The notes: generated by a model from the sequence alone, not told the origin. 64,000 nucleotides of DNA from JAKPPT01 sp964630305 (GCA_964630305.1 CAZVTR010000003.1:39154-103153); one strand, 5' to 3'; positions 27,722 through 37,087 are shown, counted from the first letter of the stretch. A program made the numbers and translations.

Positions 27722-28528
27722 CTATAATAGTGTTTTGAGAAGCTTTAAATCTTCCCAGACAGGCCGTTTAAGAGCAGCATTAGCAAGTACATCACGCGGA
27801 TGATACGTTGATACACAGCGGCGTTCTGTAAAAATTGATACTGTGTGAATTGTGTTTCGCAGGCTTGCGAGCGGTTCCTGTGTTTTGCCCGTACAGCATT
27901 GGGCGCTCACCCTCCCAAAGGTGAGTATGAGCGGTATAGATATGAGTTCCAATTGCCGCAATATGAATTTGCTGCACTGCATTTCCTCATCGGGAGCTGG
28001 TTCTCTGTTCGGCGTACGGCATTTAGTAATTGGGAGAATAATAACATCGCTGTTTTTTGATAGCCCTATTGCCGCCAGCATTTTTTCGAGAAGTTCTCCA
28101 GCTTCATCGGAAAAAAGTGCTCCGGTACTATCATCAGTACTCGACGGTGCATCGGTGAGGATAATGAGCCTGGCATCAATGGGTCCTGTGTGTGCGATTG
28201 CAGCTTTCCGGTAGCTAAAAAGTCTGCATGCCTGACAGAGAGCAGCATCTTTAGCAATTCTATCGAGCGTGTCTCCTTGAGTTTTAGAATGAACTCTCAC
28301 TAATTCCGGAAGTGAGATAGATTTAGTGGGGATTATTTTTGACGGCTCGGAGAAAGCTGTAGCTTGATTTATTCTGGTTTGCATCGTTTGCTGTTTTGCG
28401 CTGGCCACAGAGGTTTTTTCGGCTTTTAATACTGGGATTTCATGCTGATGTTTAATTCCTGTAGTTATATAATCTTCAATGAGTTCAAGATAAGAATATA
28501 AAAGCAGTCGTGGATCTTCATTGCTCAT
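27722..28528 (-). CDS. Family 4-type uracil-DNA glycosylase with Fe-S cluster
   Basis: Removes uracil from DNA. 268 residues from the ATG at 28528. The first 90 residues are a poorly conserved extension; the glycosylase domain follows. All four Fe-S Cys can be placed: CQAC, the Cys of ITKCRTPNRE and the Cys of EEMQC. The DNA-binding motif STYHPRDVL is present. Motif 1 is unusual: TDAPSSTDD where G-E-x-P-G-x-x-E-D is typical, so the active-site geometry may differ. It overlaps the cyclase gene by 11 bases and ends 10 bases before priA, giving a small DNA-maintenance pair. Confidence 0.8.
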   Translation of the reverse strand: MSNEDPRLLLYSYLELIEDYITTGIKHQHEIPVLKAEKTSVASAKQQTMQTRINQATAFSEPSKIIPTKSISLPELVRVHSKTQGDTLDRIAKDAALCQACRLFSYRKAAIAHTGPIDARLIILTDAPSSTDDSTGALFSDEAGELLEKMLAAIGLSKNSDVIILPITKCRTPNREPAPDEEMQCSKFILRQLELISIPLILTFGRVSAQCCTGKTQEPLASLRNTIHTVSIFTERRCVSTYHPRDVLANAALKRPVWEDLKLLKTLL

Positions 28529-31500
28529 GAGTATCGGCTCCGGGAAACAGAGAATCAACTTCACCAAAATGTCTGATTGATAAAAATTCTTTAACGGTAT
28601 TATGTGCTTGAACTCGCGCTTTTTCGTCCTGTAAGAGATTCCATGCGAGTTTTTTTGATTTTTCTATATTTTCAGCGGTTCCAAGCATTGCAGAATAATA
28701 GTAATATAAAATAAGATCTTTAGCAGGCAGCAAAAAACCAGTAGATAGAAAATACGATGCTTCGGTTAAATAAAATTTTGCAGACTCGTTTTTCCCGCGG
28801 TCAACATTAAGCTGAACAAGCACCATGAGCACAGTGAATGTTGGGTAATAACATGAATGCCGCAATCCTAATGCCAATGCTTCCTGAGCATACAGTTCAG
28901 TTTCATGGAGATTGCCAGAAATGTATTGGCACAAGGCTAATGTGCGCAGAGCATCAACTCTATCAAAATCATTTTTTATATGCTGAATATAAAAGTCTGC
29001 TTGAAGAAAATGCTCTGTAGCAGTATCGATATCGCAGCATTTGTGCAATGATGCTGCAAGCATAGCGTATGCTTGTGCCATGCTCGATTCACTGAGCATA
29101 CGCGATTCAATAAGGCGGCGCGATTCTTTTCCGAGATTTTCAAAATCGCAGAGCTGCCACAAAATTTTTAGTTTTAAGTCAAGCCCAAAAAATCGGGCAA
29201 CAAAATGTGAATATTCAGCTTCAGTATCTGTTAATGATTCTATAGTTTTTAATGCTTTAGTGTATTCACCTGAGAGAGCTTGCAAATCGGCGAGGGCTGT
29301 GTTGTATTCAAAAAGATCCAGTTCGCCATACTGTTTCATTGATTCGATAAGTTCTAATGCCTCATTAAAATTTTGACGCTCGGCTTCGGAAAATGAAAGG
29401 TAGCGCAGAACATTTTGGATGCTCCGGCTGTTTTTTTTATCCTTTGCATAATAGTAAATTGCCTTTTTCCCGGTAAAAACAGCTTTTTGCAGGGAATAGC
29501 TCATCACATTGTATGCTGAGATCATGTGGTATGCAAATCCCATGCAGGTGTCATTGTGCTCAGTAATGGCTATTTTCATGATACGTTTTAACTCGTATTC
29601 TGCGTCTTCAATTTTACCGGAATTGAAGAAAATTGCGCTTTTAAGAATTAAGAGCTGTATGGCGGTGTCTTTATCATTTTTTTCGAGGTATTTATAGATA
29701 GTATCAATATGATTAAGGTATTCATACATGTAGGTGCGGAGCGGATCTTTGAGCATTATTTGTGCAGCATCTTCCCACCGATCAGCTTTGATAAGATGAA
29801 TAATCAATCTGACTTTATTATGTTTAGGCCGCGCAATGAGCAGATCAGCGATAATTCCATGAATTATTTTTTTGTTATGATTGAGCAGGCTGTCATAGAC
29901 TGCTTTACGGTGAACATCGAGACTAAAACGGTAAAACTCACCTTCTTTGATGAGTATACCGTCATGCACGAGTGTTTGTAATATGTGCGGCACTGTGTCT
30001 GGGTTGCCGCCTGTTTTAGTTATAATAAATGTACTATCCGATTCTGAGAAATGATGCAAAAATACCGATACCTTTTTTATAAACTCTCGAGTCTCTTCGT
30101 TATACCGCTGGAGACTGCTCAAAAAGATATTTTGAATTGTTTCGGGAAGATGAGAGAGGTCTCGGTGTTTTTTTGCATACAGGGTATACTCTTTAATAAA
30201 AAGCGGCCTCCCAAGGCTCTGAGCTATTATGAGCGACTGAAGATTCTCCGGACATTCCGGCCAATAGTAGTGAATAAGCTCTTTAGCCTCATCGGGTGAT
30301 AGAGGCGGTAATTTTATGAGTTTTATTTCCGGAAATGCGTCATGGATTTTTTGCGGATATTCTTTACCCGACATTAGTATAAACGGCTTAATTTTTCCAT
30401 TTTTAAAGTAATATCTAAAAAATTCCCGCGAGAGCCTGTCGAGATCTTGAGCATTGTCGATGAAAATGAGGCAGGAATACATTGAGTTTTCATACTGATC
30501 CATAATGCAGGAAAAGATTGCAAAAAGCGTCAGAACAATATTAGTTACCGAAGTATCACTGTCTTTTTCTGACATAAATGTTAAAAAATCTTTAATATAT
30601 TTAGACTGGAGACCAGGGATTTTTGATAAATGTTTTTCGATAAGCGCTGGAGAAGAAAAGCTGTCAAGTCCAAGGTATCCTGTGATAATGTCGAGCACAG
30701 TAGCATAGCGCATGGTTCTAAAGCGCTGCGCCGTGGCTTTAAGAATTGGTGCGTTAAAATCGGGATATTTTGTTATGCGTTCTATAAACGCCTGAATGAG
30801 CCGTGTTTTCCCGCTGCCAGTTTCTGCAAGAATATATCGACCTGTTACAACTTTGTTGTCGTCTTTAATGTAAATCTTAACTAATTCATCGAGAATGTCT
30901 TTTCTTCCTATAAATGGCTCATTAATTGCAGAAGGCAAATCCTGGTTTGTTTCGACTTTCCATGCTGTAATTGGCTCTAATTTCCCTTTAACCTGAAAGG
31001 TAAAGGGACCGGTAAAAGCAAAATCGGTTTTGCATAATTCATAGACAGCGTCAGAAACCAAAATACTGTTTGGCTCAGCCGCGGCCTCAAGCCGTTGCGC
31101 TATTGCCATTGCATGTCCGGTAACTACATCAAACTTGCCTCGTTTGCCGGTTGCTACCTGTCCGTAATGAATACCGATACGGAAGGCAAAATCAACCGAA
31201 TCTTTTTTTAGTTCCAAAGCGAGATTTTTAATCCTGTGCAAAAACTCCGAGGCTGCAGTAACGGCACGGTACGGGTCATCGTCGTGGAGTTCCTTTACTC
31301 CAAAAACGGCAACAAGCGCATCGCCGATATATTTTTCTACATAACCGCCATAGTTTTGAATTATTTCTTCAAATGTTCCAAAGATTTTATTCATCAGGCT
31401 GTCCATCTCTTCCGGGTCCATAAACTCAGAAAGATGCGTAAAGCCTTTCATGTCCGCAAAGAGCAGCGTTGCATTACGGCGTTCGCCATTTTTTATAAAC

Positions 31501-31604
31501 AGTGTGGGCATGTGTTCTATTGTATAGTGCTTGCGCGTATACTTCAAGCTCTCTTCATAGACATGGAGACTGTGCTTGTTGCACAGTCTCCAGACATTAA
31601 TCAC
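28518..31604 (-). CDS. Class III adenylate/guanylate cyclase fused to AAA ATPase and TPR region
   Basis: Up to 1028 residues. Cyclase domain (about 40-220): metal Asp in FADMKGFT (D51) and YIGDALVAVFG (D95), transition-state Arg171 in AIAQRLEAA. The catalytic Asn two turns before it is Ala167. A STAND/AAA module follows with Walker A AETGSGKTR (260-268) and Walker B-like SCLIFIDNAQDLDR. The C-terminal 450 residues are TPR-like helices. The far start is a GTG at 31604 with no good ribosome site. The ATG at 31511 is an alternative that would leave a perfect hairpin outside the gene. Fourth gene of a minus-strand operon. Confidence 0.85.
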   Translation of the reverse strand: MINVWRLCNKHSLHVYEESLKYTRKHYTIEHMPTLFIKNGERRNATLLFADMKGFTHLSEFMDPEEMDSLMNKIFGTFEEIIQNYGGYVEKYIGDALVAVFGVKELHDDDPYRAVTAASEFLHRIKNLALELKKDSVDFAFRIGIHYGQVATGKRGKFDVVTGHAMAIAQRLEAAAEPNSILVSDAVYELCKTDFAFTGPFTFQVKGKLEPITAWKVETNQDLPSAINEPFIGRKDILDELVKIYIKDDNKVVTGRYILAETGSGKTRLIQAFIERITKYPDFNAPILKATAQRFRTMRYATVLDIITGYLGLDSFSSPALIEKHLSKIPGLQSKYIKDFLTFMSEKDSDTSVTNIVLTLFAIFSCIMDQYENSMYSCLIFIDNAQDLDRLSREFFRYYFKNGKIKPFILMSGKEYPQKIHDAFPEIKLIKLPPLSPDEAKELIHYYWPECPENLQSLIIAQSLGRPLFIKEYTLYAKKHRDLSHLPETIQNIFLSSLQRYNEETREFIKKVSVFLHHFSESDSTFIITKTGGNPDTVPHILQTLVHDGILIKEGEFYRFSLDVHRKAVYDSLLNHNKKIIHGIIADLLIARPKHNKVRLIIHLIKADRWEDAAQIMLKDPLRTYMYEYLNHIDTIYKYLEKNDKDTAIQLLILKSAIFFNSGKIEDAEYELKRIMKIAITEHNDTCMGFAYHMISAYNVMSYSLQKAVFTGKKAIYYYAKDKKNSRSIQNVLRYLSFSEAERQNFNEALELIESMKQYGELDLFEYNTALADLQALSGEYTKALKTIESLTDTEAEYSHFVARFFGLDLKLKILWQLCDFENLGKESRRLIESRMLSESSMAQAYAMLAASLHKCCDIDTATEHFLQADFYIQHIKNDFDRVDALRTLALCQYISGNLHETELYAQEALALGLRHSCYYPTFTVLMVLVQLNVDRGKNESAKFYLTEASYFLSTGFLLPAKDLILYYYYSAMLGTAENIEKSKKLAWNLLQDEKARVQAHNTVKEFLSIRHFGEVDSLFPGADTHEQ
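31564..31592. repeat. Perfect 12-bp hairpin at the flotillin-cyclase junction
   Basis: TGGAGACTGTGC and GCACAGTCTCCA separated by TTGTT. It lies just after the second flotillin gene and inside the first codons of the long cyclase frame. No T-run follows on the minus strand. It may control translation or RNA processing at the junction. Confidence 0.6.
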
Positions 31605-31607
31605 GTA

Positions 31608-32882
31608 TTACTGCTTTTCCTGTTTGCTGGCAGGGGTATCATGCTCGGTGGGTGTCAATGCTTGCTTCATGACATTTGTAAGAAGCTCGTTTTTGCCTAA
31701 TTCGATTGCATCGGGATGTATTGCAGATATCGGTTCCCGATTCCCGCTCACTCCAGTGAGAACCGTGAGTTTTTTTACGGGTATGAGGCTCATGGTTTCT
31801 GCAAACGGCGCTACAATGCGGTTGAAATTTTCGATAAGATAGGCTTCTAACCCTTGTTTGCCGGTCGATTTGAGAATGGAGAGTGTTTTTTTAAGCTGTT
31901 CAATCTCTGCCATTGCGCGAGAGCGCATTTTTACAGCTTCTGCTTCTGCTTCCAGAATCATCCGATCCCGTTCAGCTGTTGCCGGGGTAATAATCTCGGC
32001 TTCATACTTTTCTTTAAGCATGGTTACCATTTCTTTTTCAGCTTCGATCTTTTGTATAAGACCTTTCACGCGTGCTTCTGCATCTCGTTCGGCTTTCTGA
32101 ATGCCAACCATTTTTCTGATATTTTGTTCTTGTATCTGTACGTTAGTTGCAGCAACTAAATTTTCATATTCATTTTCAAGAGCTTTTACTTCTATTTCGG
32201 CTCTGCGTGCTTCCTGCTGTTCTGCAGCATTAGCGCGTGCTTCCGCTTTTGCTGCCCGGGCTTTCATTTCTGCATTTGCAGTTTGTATGCGTTTAAGGAG
32301 CGCAATGTATAAATCAGGTTCATCAACACCGTCGAGTCTGTGATCGTCGACATCAGCGATGTTCATTGTTGTAATTTCAAGGCCGATATTCTCAAGATCG
32401 TTTTTGCAAATGTTAATCATTTTTCGCACAAGCGTATCTTTGTCTTTCATAACTTGTTCCGGCGTTATTGATGCAATAGAATCCCTAAGATGTCCTTCGA
32501 TAATATCGCTTGCTACATGCTTGAGTTCATCCCAGTCTTTTGCTATTTTTAATATGCGCGTTACAGCCCGGTTTCTTCCTGCTTCATTTGATGCTATGGC
32601 AAAGCTCACTGTGGCTTTAACGTTGAGCGGTACGATTCCGGCAGCAATTGCCGATTCTACTTTTACTTCTATTGTCTGAGGCGTAAGATCAAGCTTTGCA
32701 AATTTGTTAATGAGCGGAATAATGAAAACTCGGCCGCCGCTTAATGTTTTAAAACCCTTTCCTGAGCTTTTACCGGAAACGATACCAAGTTCATTTCCTC
32801 CGACTATTTTCATTTTGGTTATAAGCTGATATCCAACGATAACTCCAAGTGTTATTAATAAGCTGGAAATAAAATAAATCAT
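31608..32882 (-). CDS. Flotillin-like SPFH protein (second of a pair)
   Basis: 424 residues. One N-terminal membrane helix, an SPFH/PHB domain (residues 30-190, with PLNVKATVSFAIAS), then a long Glu/Ala/Lys-rich coiled coil (about 200-330) and a flexible tail. Flotillins oligomerise on membranes and organise microdomains. It overlaps the first flotillin gene by ATGA, so equal co-expression and hetero-oligomers are likely. The coiled coil shows the EA-repeat typical of the family. Confidence 0.88.
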   Translation of the reverse strand: MIYFISSLLITLGVIVGYQLITKMKIVGGNELGIVSGKSSGKGFKTLSGGRVFIIPLINKFAKLDLTPQTIEVKVESAIAAGIVPLNVKATVSFAIASNEAGRNRAVTRILKIAKDWDELKHVASDIIEGHLRDSIASITPEQVMKDKDTLVRKMINICKNDLENIGLEITTMNIADVDDHRLDGVDEPDLYIALLKRIQTANAEMKARAAKAEARANAAEQQEARRAEIEVKALENEYENLVAATNVQIQEQNIRKMVGIQKAERDAEARVKGLIQKIEAEKEMVTMLKEKYEAEIITPATAERDRMILEAEAEAVKMRSRAMAEIEQLKKTLSILKSTGKQGLEAYLIENFNRIVAPFAETMSLIPVKKLTVLTGVSGNREPISAIHPDAIELGKNELLTNVMKQALTPTEHDTPASKQEKQ

Positions 32883-34207
32883 TTTTCTGCTCCTTCGGTT
32901 AAGAATTTTTTTACATCTATGCCAAGGGATTCTTCCAGCGTATTGAGGAAGTAGGCGAAAGCAGAAGGGCCTCTATTTACAGTGCCATTGATACCGTCTT
33001 TATCATCCATAACAACCATGGATTCGACATTGGTTTCTGATGCGTGTTTAATGAAGTTCTCAAAAAGATTGGGAAGCTGCTGCTGGACAAAGAGAACAAC
33101 TTTGCCAATATCTCCAGCTTCGGAAAGCATCTCAACTTTTTGTTTGAGAATATCGTTTCGAGTTTGTTCGATAATTTCTGTGACTTTCTTTTCACCCTCT
33201 GCGCGAATTTCAGCTGCTTTGGTTTCTGCTTCTGCTTTTAGCGTGACTTCTGTTTGATTTTTTAGTCTTTGCAAAATTACATATTGCGCTTGCACAGCGC
33301 TCTCACCCTTGTTAACAGCAGCTTCGATCGCGTTATCTGCCTCCAATCGGGCTTGTTCAATCATTGCAACGCTCTGCTGTCTGTAAATATCCAGTTTCTC
33401 TTTTGCTTTAAGAATTTCTCCGTCGGCTTTGCTTTTTGCTACAGCAATGCGGCGCTCAGCATCAGATTCAGCTTTTTGCGCAATTGCAGAAAGCCGTGCT
33501 TCTTCAATCTCTACCTGCTGGCGTTTCTCTGCGAGTGTTTTCTCGGCAAGGTTAGCTATGTAATTTGATGTGTCCCAGATTTTTTGAAGGCTTACCGATA
33601 CTACTTTCATGCCAAAATTAGCAAGATCGCTGTTAATATCGTTTAACAATTCTTGCCGGAACTGCGCACGTTCTCCTTTTTCGAGCGCGGAGAGTGTGTC
33701 TGTATTGCTCTCTTCTACAGATGTCTCCGTCATGCCTATAGCTTCAAGCGGTGTTGCTTTATTGAGAGCTCCGCGAAAATTACCGATGAGCGTTTGCTGG
33801 ATTTGTGCTGCAATTTCCCTCCGGTCTTTACCCATGAGGCGTTCAACGGCAGAATACAGCATGCCTTCGTCATCGTCATCAATACATACACAGGCTGTGG
33901 CATCGGCACCAACCGTTATTCCGTTTGCGGAATTGACTCCTTCGACACGCACGTTTATAGGAAGTATTCCGATATCGAGCGTTGATAAGGACTGGAAATA
34001 CGGAACGCAAAAAGCTCTTCCGCGTTCAACAGAAAACCCAAACGTTTTGCCGTTTTTTACACGTTTTTTACCAGTTACAACGAGGAGCTGATCTGGCAGC
34101 GTCACGGTTATAAAAGCTTTAACTAACCCGATGAATGCGAGCACTGCTGCTACACCGGCAGCTCCCGCAATCACACTGAAATACTCTGTAAAGAGTTCAC
34201 GAAACAT
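32879..34207 (-). CDS. Flotillin-like SPFH protein (first of a pair)
   Basis: 442 residues with an N-terminal membrane helix (VIAGAAGVAAVLAFIGLVKAF). An SPFH domain contains LDIGILPINVRVEGVNSANG, and a coiled coil (EARLSAIAQKAESDAERRIAVA) is followed by a conserved C-terminal segment. It is clearly diverged from the second flotillin rather than a recent duplicate. Gene order NfeD-like, flotillin, flotillin matches the common NfeD-flotillin association, here doubled. Three bases separate it from the NfeD-like gene. Confidence 0.88.
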   Translation of the reverse strand: MFRELFTEYFSVIAGAAGVAAVLAFIGLVKAFITVTLPDQLLVVTGKKRVKNGKTFGFSVERGRAFCVPYFQSLSTLDIGILPINVRVEGVNSANGITVGADATACVCIDDDDEGMLYSAVERLMGKDRREIAAQIQQTLIGNFRGALNKATPLEAIGMTETSVEESNTDTLSALEKGERAQFRQELLNDINSDLANFGMKVVSVSLQKIWDTSNYIANLAEKTLAEKRQQVEIEEARLSAIAQKAESDAERRIAVAKSKADGEILKAKEKLDIYRQQSVAMIEQARLEADNAIEAAVNKGESAVQAQYVILQRLKNQTEVTLKAEAETKAAEIRAEGEKKVTEIIEQTRNDILKQKVEMLSEAGDIGKVVLFVQQQLPNLFENFIKHASETNVESMVVMDDKDGINGTVNRGPSAFAYFLNTLEESLGIDVKKFLTEGAEK

Positions 34208-34210
34208 AAC

Positions 34211-35026
34211 TTACTCTCCCTCCTTTTCTACAATGAGACAATCTTCTTCTATATCACTAACATAAATTTTGGAACCGAGAGGAATGGAATCATGAGGATT
34301 TTTTGCTTTAGCATAGCGGTCAATATACGCTCCGCCCAGATTGATGCGCACTTTGCCTATTTCGCCTTTTTCTATGCTTACTGTTACAACTCCGCGTTCC
34401 ATTAGGAGTTCATGTTCTTTAACGGTTGAATCGATTTCCTTTTTAAATAACCGCATGAGCAAGCGGGTGAGTACAATTGATGCAACACCAGTAGGAATGC
34501 TCCACATGAGCGATGACAGAGGCGGCATTTTTGATAACCATGCAAACAACCCAACAGGACCAAAGCCAGCGCAAAAATAAACAGCTGATCGCAGAATGGT
34601 AAGCATTTTAAACACCGCACTGCCCTGTACTGGCTTATCGTGCATGACTGTCGATACTGCATGTGTATCATATCCTTCCCCGGCATGATCGTGACCATGC
34701 GGCATGAGTGCGTGAGCAGCAGAATCAGTGATGTGCGTTTCTGTTACTGCATGATCATACTGCGATGCTTCGCTACCGCTATCAGGTTGGGCGTCAGCTT
34801 CTGCGCTTTCTGTGCTATCTGTATCGATATCAGATTGAGCATCTGAATCAATGATATCAGAATCATCAGTGCCAGATGCTTCGGTCCCTGCATCATCGGC
34901 ACCTTCCGCAGAATCATTGCCAGTATCTGGACTCTGGTCATGCCCGAGGAGTCCTAATAAGTCAACAATCAGTACACCAACGCCAAAAATTGTGGATCCA
35001 AGATATAATGAAAAAAGCCAGCTCAT
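34211..35026 (-). CDS. NfeD-like membrane protein with long acidic, His-containing loop
   Basis: 271 residues. One N-terminal helix is followed by about 75 residues dominated by Asp, Ser, Glu, Ala and Gly (residues 30-105). A His-rich patch (HALMPHGHDHAGEGYDTH) comes next, then two membrane helices and a C-terminal OB-fold-like domain (LLMERGVVTVSIEKGEIGKV ... ALGGAYIDRYAKA-type strands). The layout is that of NfeD/YqiJ partners of flotillins. The acidic/His loop is not a usual feature and might bind metal or charged partners. Starts with GAGG upstream; first gene of the operon. Confidence 0.7.
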   Translation of the reverse strand: MSWLFSLYLGSTIFGVGVLIVDLLGLLGHDQSPDTGNDSAEGADDAGTEASGTDDSDIIDSDAQSDIDTDSTESAEADAQPDSGSEASQYDHAVTETHITDSAAHALMPHGHDHAGEGYDTHAVSTVMHDKPVQGSAVFKMLTILRSAVYFCAGFGPVGLFAWLSKMPPLSSLMWSIPTGVASIVLTRLLMRLFKKEIDSTVKEHELLMERGVVTVSIEKGEIGKVRINLGGAYIDRYAKAKNPHDSIPLGSKIYVSDIEEDCLIVEKEGE

Positions 35027-35085
35027 TTATTACCTCTGAAAAGCATCTTATCATTGAATTCCGTAAAAGTATAGCCAATATTTGC

Positions 35086-35114
35086 TGGACAATTTATGCG
35101 CTTATTAGTAGCAT
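35086..35114 (+). promoter_or_regulatory. Leaderless-type promoter of the ICMT-like gene
   Basis: TGGACA (35086-35091), 17 bp, TAGCAT (35109-35114), 6 bases, then the ATG at 35121. There is no ribosome-binding site. Confidence 0.5.
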
Positions 35115-35120
35115 TACAGT

Positions 35121-35726
35121 ATGGATACATTTATTACGCTTGCAGTGAGCGGTTTATACACGTTGTACACATTTATTTTAATACTTGTAAAGAAATCAGC
35201 ACAAAAACGCAAAAAGCTTCCTGGTCAGGAAGCGACAATCAATCCTTACGCAAAACGGGATTCACTCCTGCTTGCAATTCTTGTTGGTACGGAAATTGTG
35301 GTATTATTTTTATATATCATTCGTTTGCCTTTATTGCTGATGTGCATGCTAAACATACCATTCATGCTAAGAATTGCTGGGCTTGCTGTAGGACTCGCTG
35401 GGGTAAGCATTATTGGCTGGGCAAGCTATACGCTTGACGGAGAGTTTTCTGCGACAATCGAACTTAAAGAATCGCACCGATTGATTACAACCGGACCATA
35501 CCGATATATTCGGCATCCCATCTATGCAGGGTTTATACTATTGCATATTGGAGTTACTTTGGCCCTTGCTAACTGGTTTATCATAGTACTCTACAATGGC
35601 GGGCTTGCCGTATTGCTTATAGAGCGCATTCCGCGAGAAGAACGAGTCCTCCAGGCGTATTTTGGTTCTGCATGGGAACAGTATGCTCATTTGCGAGGCA
35701 GGTTTTTCCCGAAATTATTTGTTTAG
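35121..35726 (+). CDS. Isoprenylcysteine carboxyl methyltransferase-like membrane protein
   Basis: 201 residues with four or five membrane helices. The ICMT/PEMT cofactor motif is clear: TTGPYRYIRHPIYAGFIL, followed by the second part RIPREERVLQAYFGSAWEQY and a closing RFFPKLF. Such proteins methylate membrane lipids or prenylated groups with S-adenosylmethionine. Bacteria lack prenyl-Cys proteins, so the real substrate is unknown and may be a phospholipid or small amphiphile. Divergent from the NfeD-like operon. Confidence 0.75.
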   Translation: MDTFITLAVSGLYTLYTFILILVKKSAQKRKKLPGQEATINPYAKRDSLLLAILVGTEIVVLFLYIIRLPLLLMCMLNIPFMLRIAGLAVGLAGVSIIGWASYTLDGEFSATIELKESHRLITTGPYRYIRHPIYAGFILLHIGVTLALANWFIIVLYNGGLAVLLIERIPREERVLQAYFGSAWEQYAHLRGRFFPKLFV

Positions 35727-35762
35727 GTGTTCGAATGAAAATTGATAATATTAAAATTAGTT

Positions 35763-35797
35763 ACTGGCAAAGGAAATGATGCCTTTGCCAGTTATTA
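35763..35797. terminator. Terminator between convergent genes
   Basis: Perfect 11-bp stem ACTGGCAAAGG / CCTTTGCCAGT, loop AAATGATG, followed by TATTATAATT on the plus strand. It ends the methyltransferase gene and may act on the minus strand as well. Confidence 0.65.
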
Positions 35798-35805
35798 TAA
35801 TTAAT

Positions 35806-36420
35806 TTATTTTAAATTTATCAGATTCACTCTAACTAGTTCTGCATTTGAATCATAAGTCGCAGCAACAAATTTTTTTGCTTCATCATATTCATCGCTAA
35901 GAGAAGCATTTTTTATTATAAAATATTCGTTTTCAATTTCATATTCAAATGTGCCAAGATAAACATAATTAACATTTTCTGGAATAATGATTTTTTTCTG
36001 AATGGGAAGATTAAAATAGGTCAAACCATTATTAAGTATGAATACTCTAACATAACTAAGAATAATGACCCTGTCCTTAGGAATAGAAATTTTAATGTAA
36101 CAGAATTTACCTAAATAGCCAAATGCTGTTGAGCTTTCTATTGCATCTGTTGTTCTCATAAAAGCCAATTGCAAAGTGCTTTGATATTCATCATTGATTT
36201 TTACTTGTTTTATATCAATGTTGTTTCCAACACCCGGAGATTTAAATTTTAAATAGTTCTGAAAAAAAATATAATTAATCGGTGGGGTAACTTTAAATCT
36301 GGCAACTAAAACAACTTCTGTTGAGCGCGGTTTGTTTGGTTTTGAATCTGCATTTATAGCAGGAAGGACAACAAGTAAAATAATTAAAAAAAATAAAAAT
36401 TGTCTTTTGCTCTTTTTCAT
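35806..36420 (-). CDS. Small exported protein of the protease-barrel module
   Basis: 204 residues from MKKSKRQ at 36420, chosen because GAGGAG lies just upstream and the gene then overlaps its neighbour by ATGA. Signal peptide up to about INA. The mature protein is beta-rich, with YVYLGTFEYEIENEYFI in its second half. That segment resembles YLGSFVYCTEEYAKT in the adjacent lipoprotein, so the two may be distant paralogues. No known domain is recognised. The gene is AT-rich compared with the window average. Confidence 0.6.
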   Translation of the reverse strand: MKKSKRQFLFFLIILLVVLPAINADSKPNKPRSTEVVLVARFKVTPPINYIFFQNYLKFKSPGVGNNIDIKQVKINDEYQSTLQLAFMRTTDAIESSTAFGYLGKFCYIKISIPKDRVIILSYVRVFILNNGLTYFNLPIQKKIIIPENVNYVYLGTFEYEIENEYFIIKNASLSDEYDEAKKFVAATYDSNAELVRVNLINLK

Positions 36421-37049
36421 TTTGAAAGCTCCTCTATTCTTTTTAGAATTATTGGTTCCCATGCTGTTCCCTTATAATAAGGAAGTATGCTTTTAAGAGA
36501 TGTAAGTTCACTAATAGTGCCAACAGGATAAAAATCTCGGTTATTGTAGCGAAAACTAAATGTTTCCTTTTTAGTTTTTGCATACTCTTCGGTGCAATAT
36601 ACAAAACTTCCAAGGTATAACAGTCCTGGCTTTTCAGTACGGAAGTCTATAGGGCTTTTACCTTGAACTCCGCGGTAATTATAAATAATAGTTTGACTAT
36701 TAGGTTTGTAATAGAAGTAGGCTAATTTCAAACTAAGTCCTAATGGAAGAGGCTGTGTAAAAAAGGTTGGTCCGACTCGCCCCGGTGAAATAACCATTGC
36801 ATCTTTTTGTGGGTTTAACTGTATATATGTTAAACGATAGATATTATCAAGTATGTTTCCGAATATGCCAACATCTGCAGAGACTGATCCGAACACAAGT
36901 GTTGTATTCGAAGGATCTCCATACTCCTTTTTAACGACCTCTTTATTATATAAAAATGGTCTTGATTCTTGGATTGTTGTACAGGACATAATGACAGTCC
37001 AGCACAACAAAAATGGTGCAATTCTAGATAATTTCTTTATCAAATTCAT
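36417..37049 (-). CDS. Lipoprotein of the protease-barrel module
   Basis: 210 residues. Signal peptide with lipobox VIMSC, so lipid-anchored at Cys23. The mature part starts with a VFGSV strand, has a Pro/Leu-rich middle (TFFTQPLPLGLSLKLAYFYY) and the GLLYLGSFVY motif shared with the downstream gene. AGGAGGTAAATT precedes the start. It sits 38 bases after the protease gene and 4 bases into the next, so the three form one transcript. Function unknown. Confidence 0.65.
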   Translation of the reverse strand: MNLIKKLSRIAPFLLCWTVIMSCTTIQESRPFLYNKEVVKKEYGDPSNTTLVFGSVSADVGIFGNILDNIYRLTYIQLNPQKDAMVISPGRVGPTFFTQPLPLGLSLKLAYFYYKPNSQTIIYNYRGVQGKSPIDFRTEKPGLLYLGSFVYCTEEYAKTKKETFSFRYNNRDFYPVGTISELTSLKSILPYYKGTAWEPIILKRIEELSK

Positions 37050-37087
37050 AATTTACCTCCTGTATCGTATGTTCTGCTATATATAAT

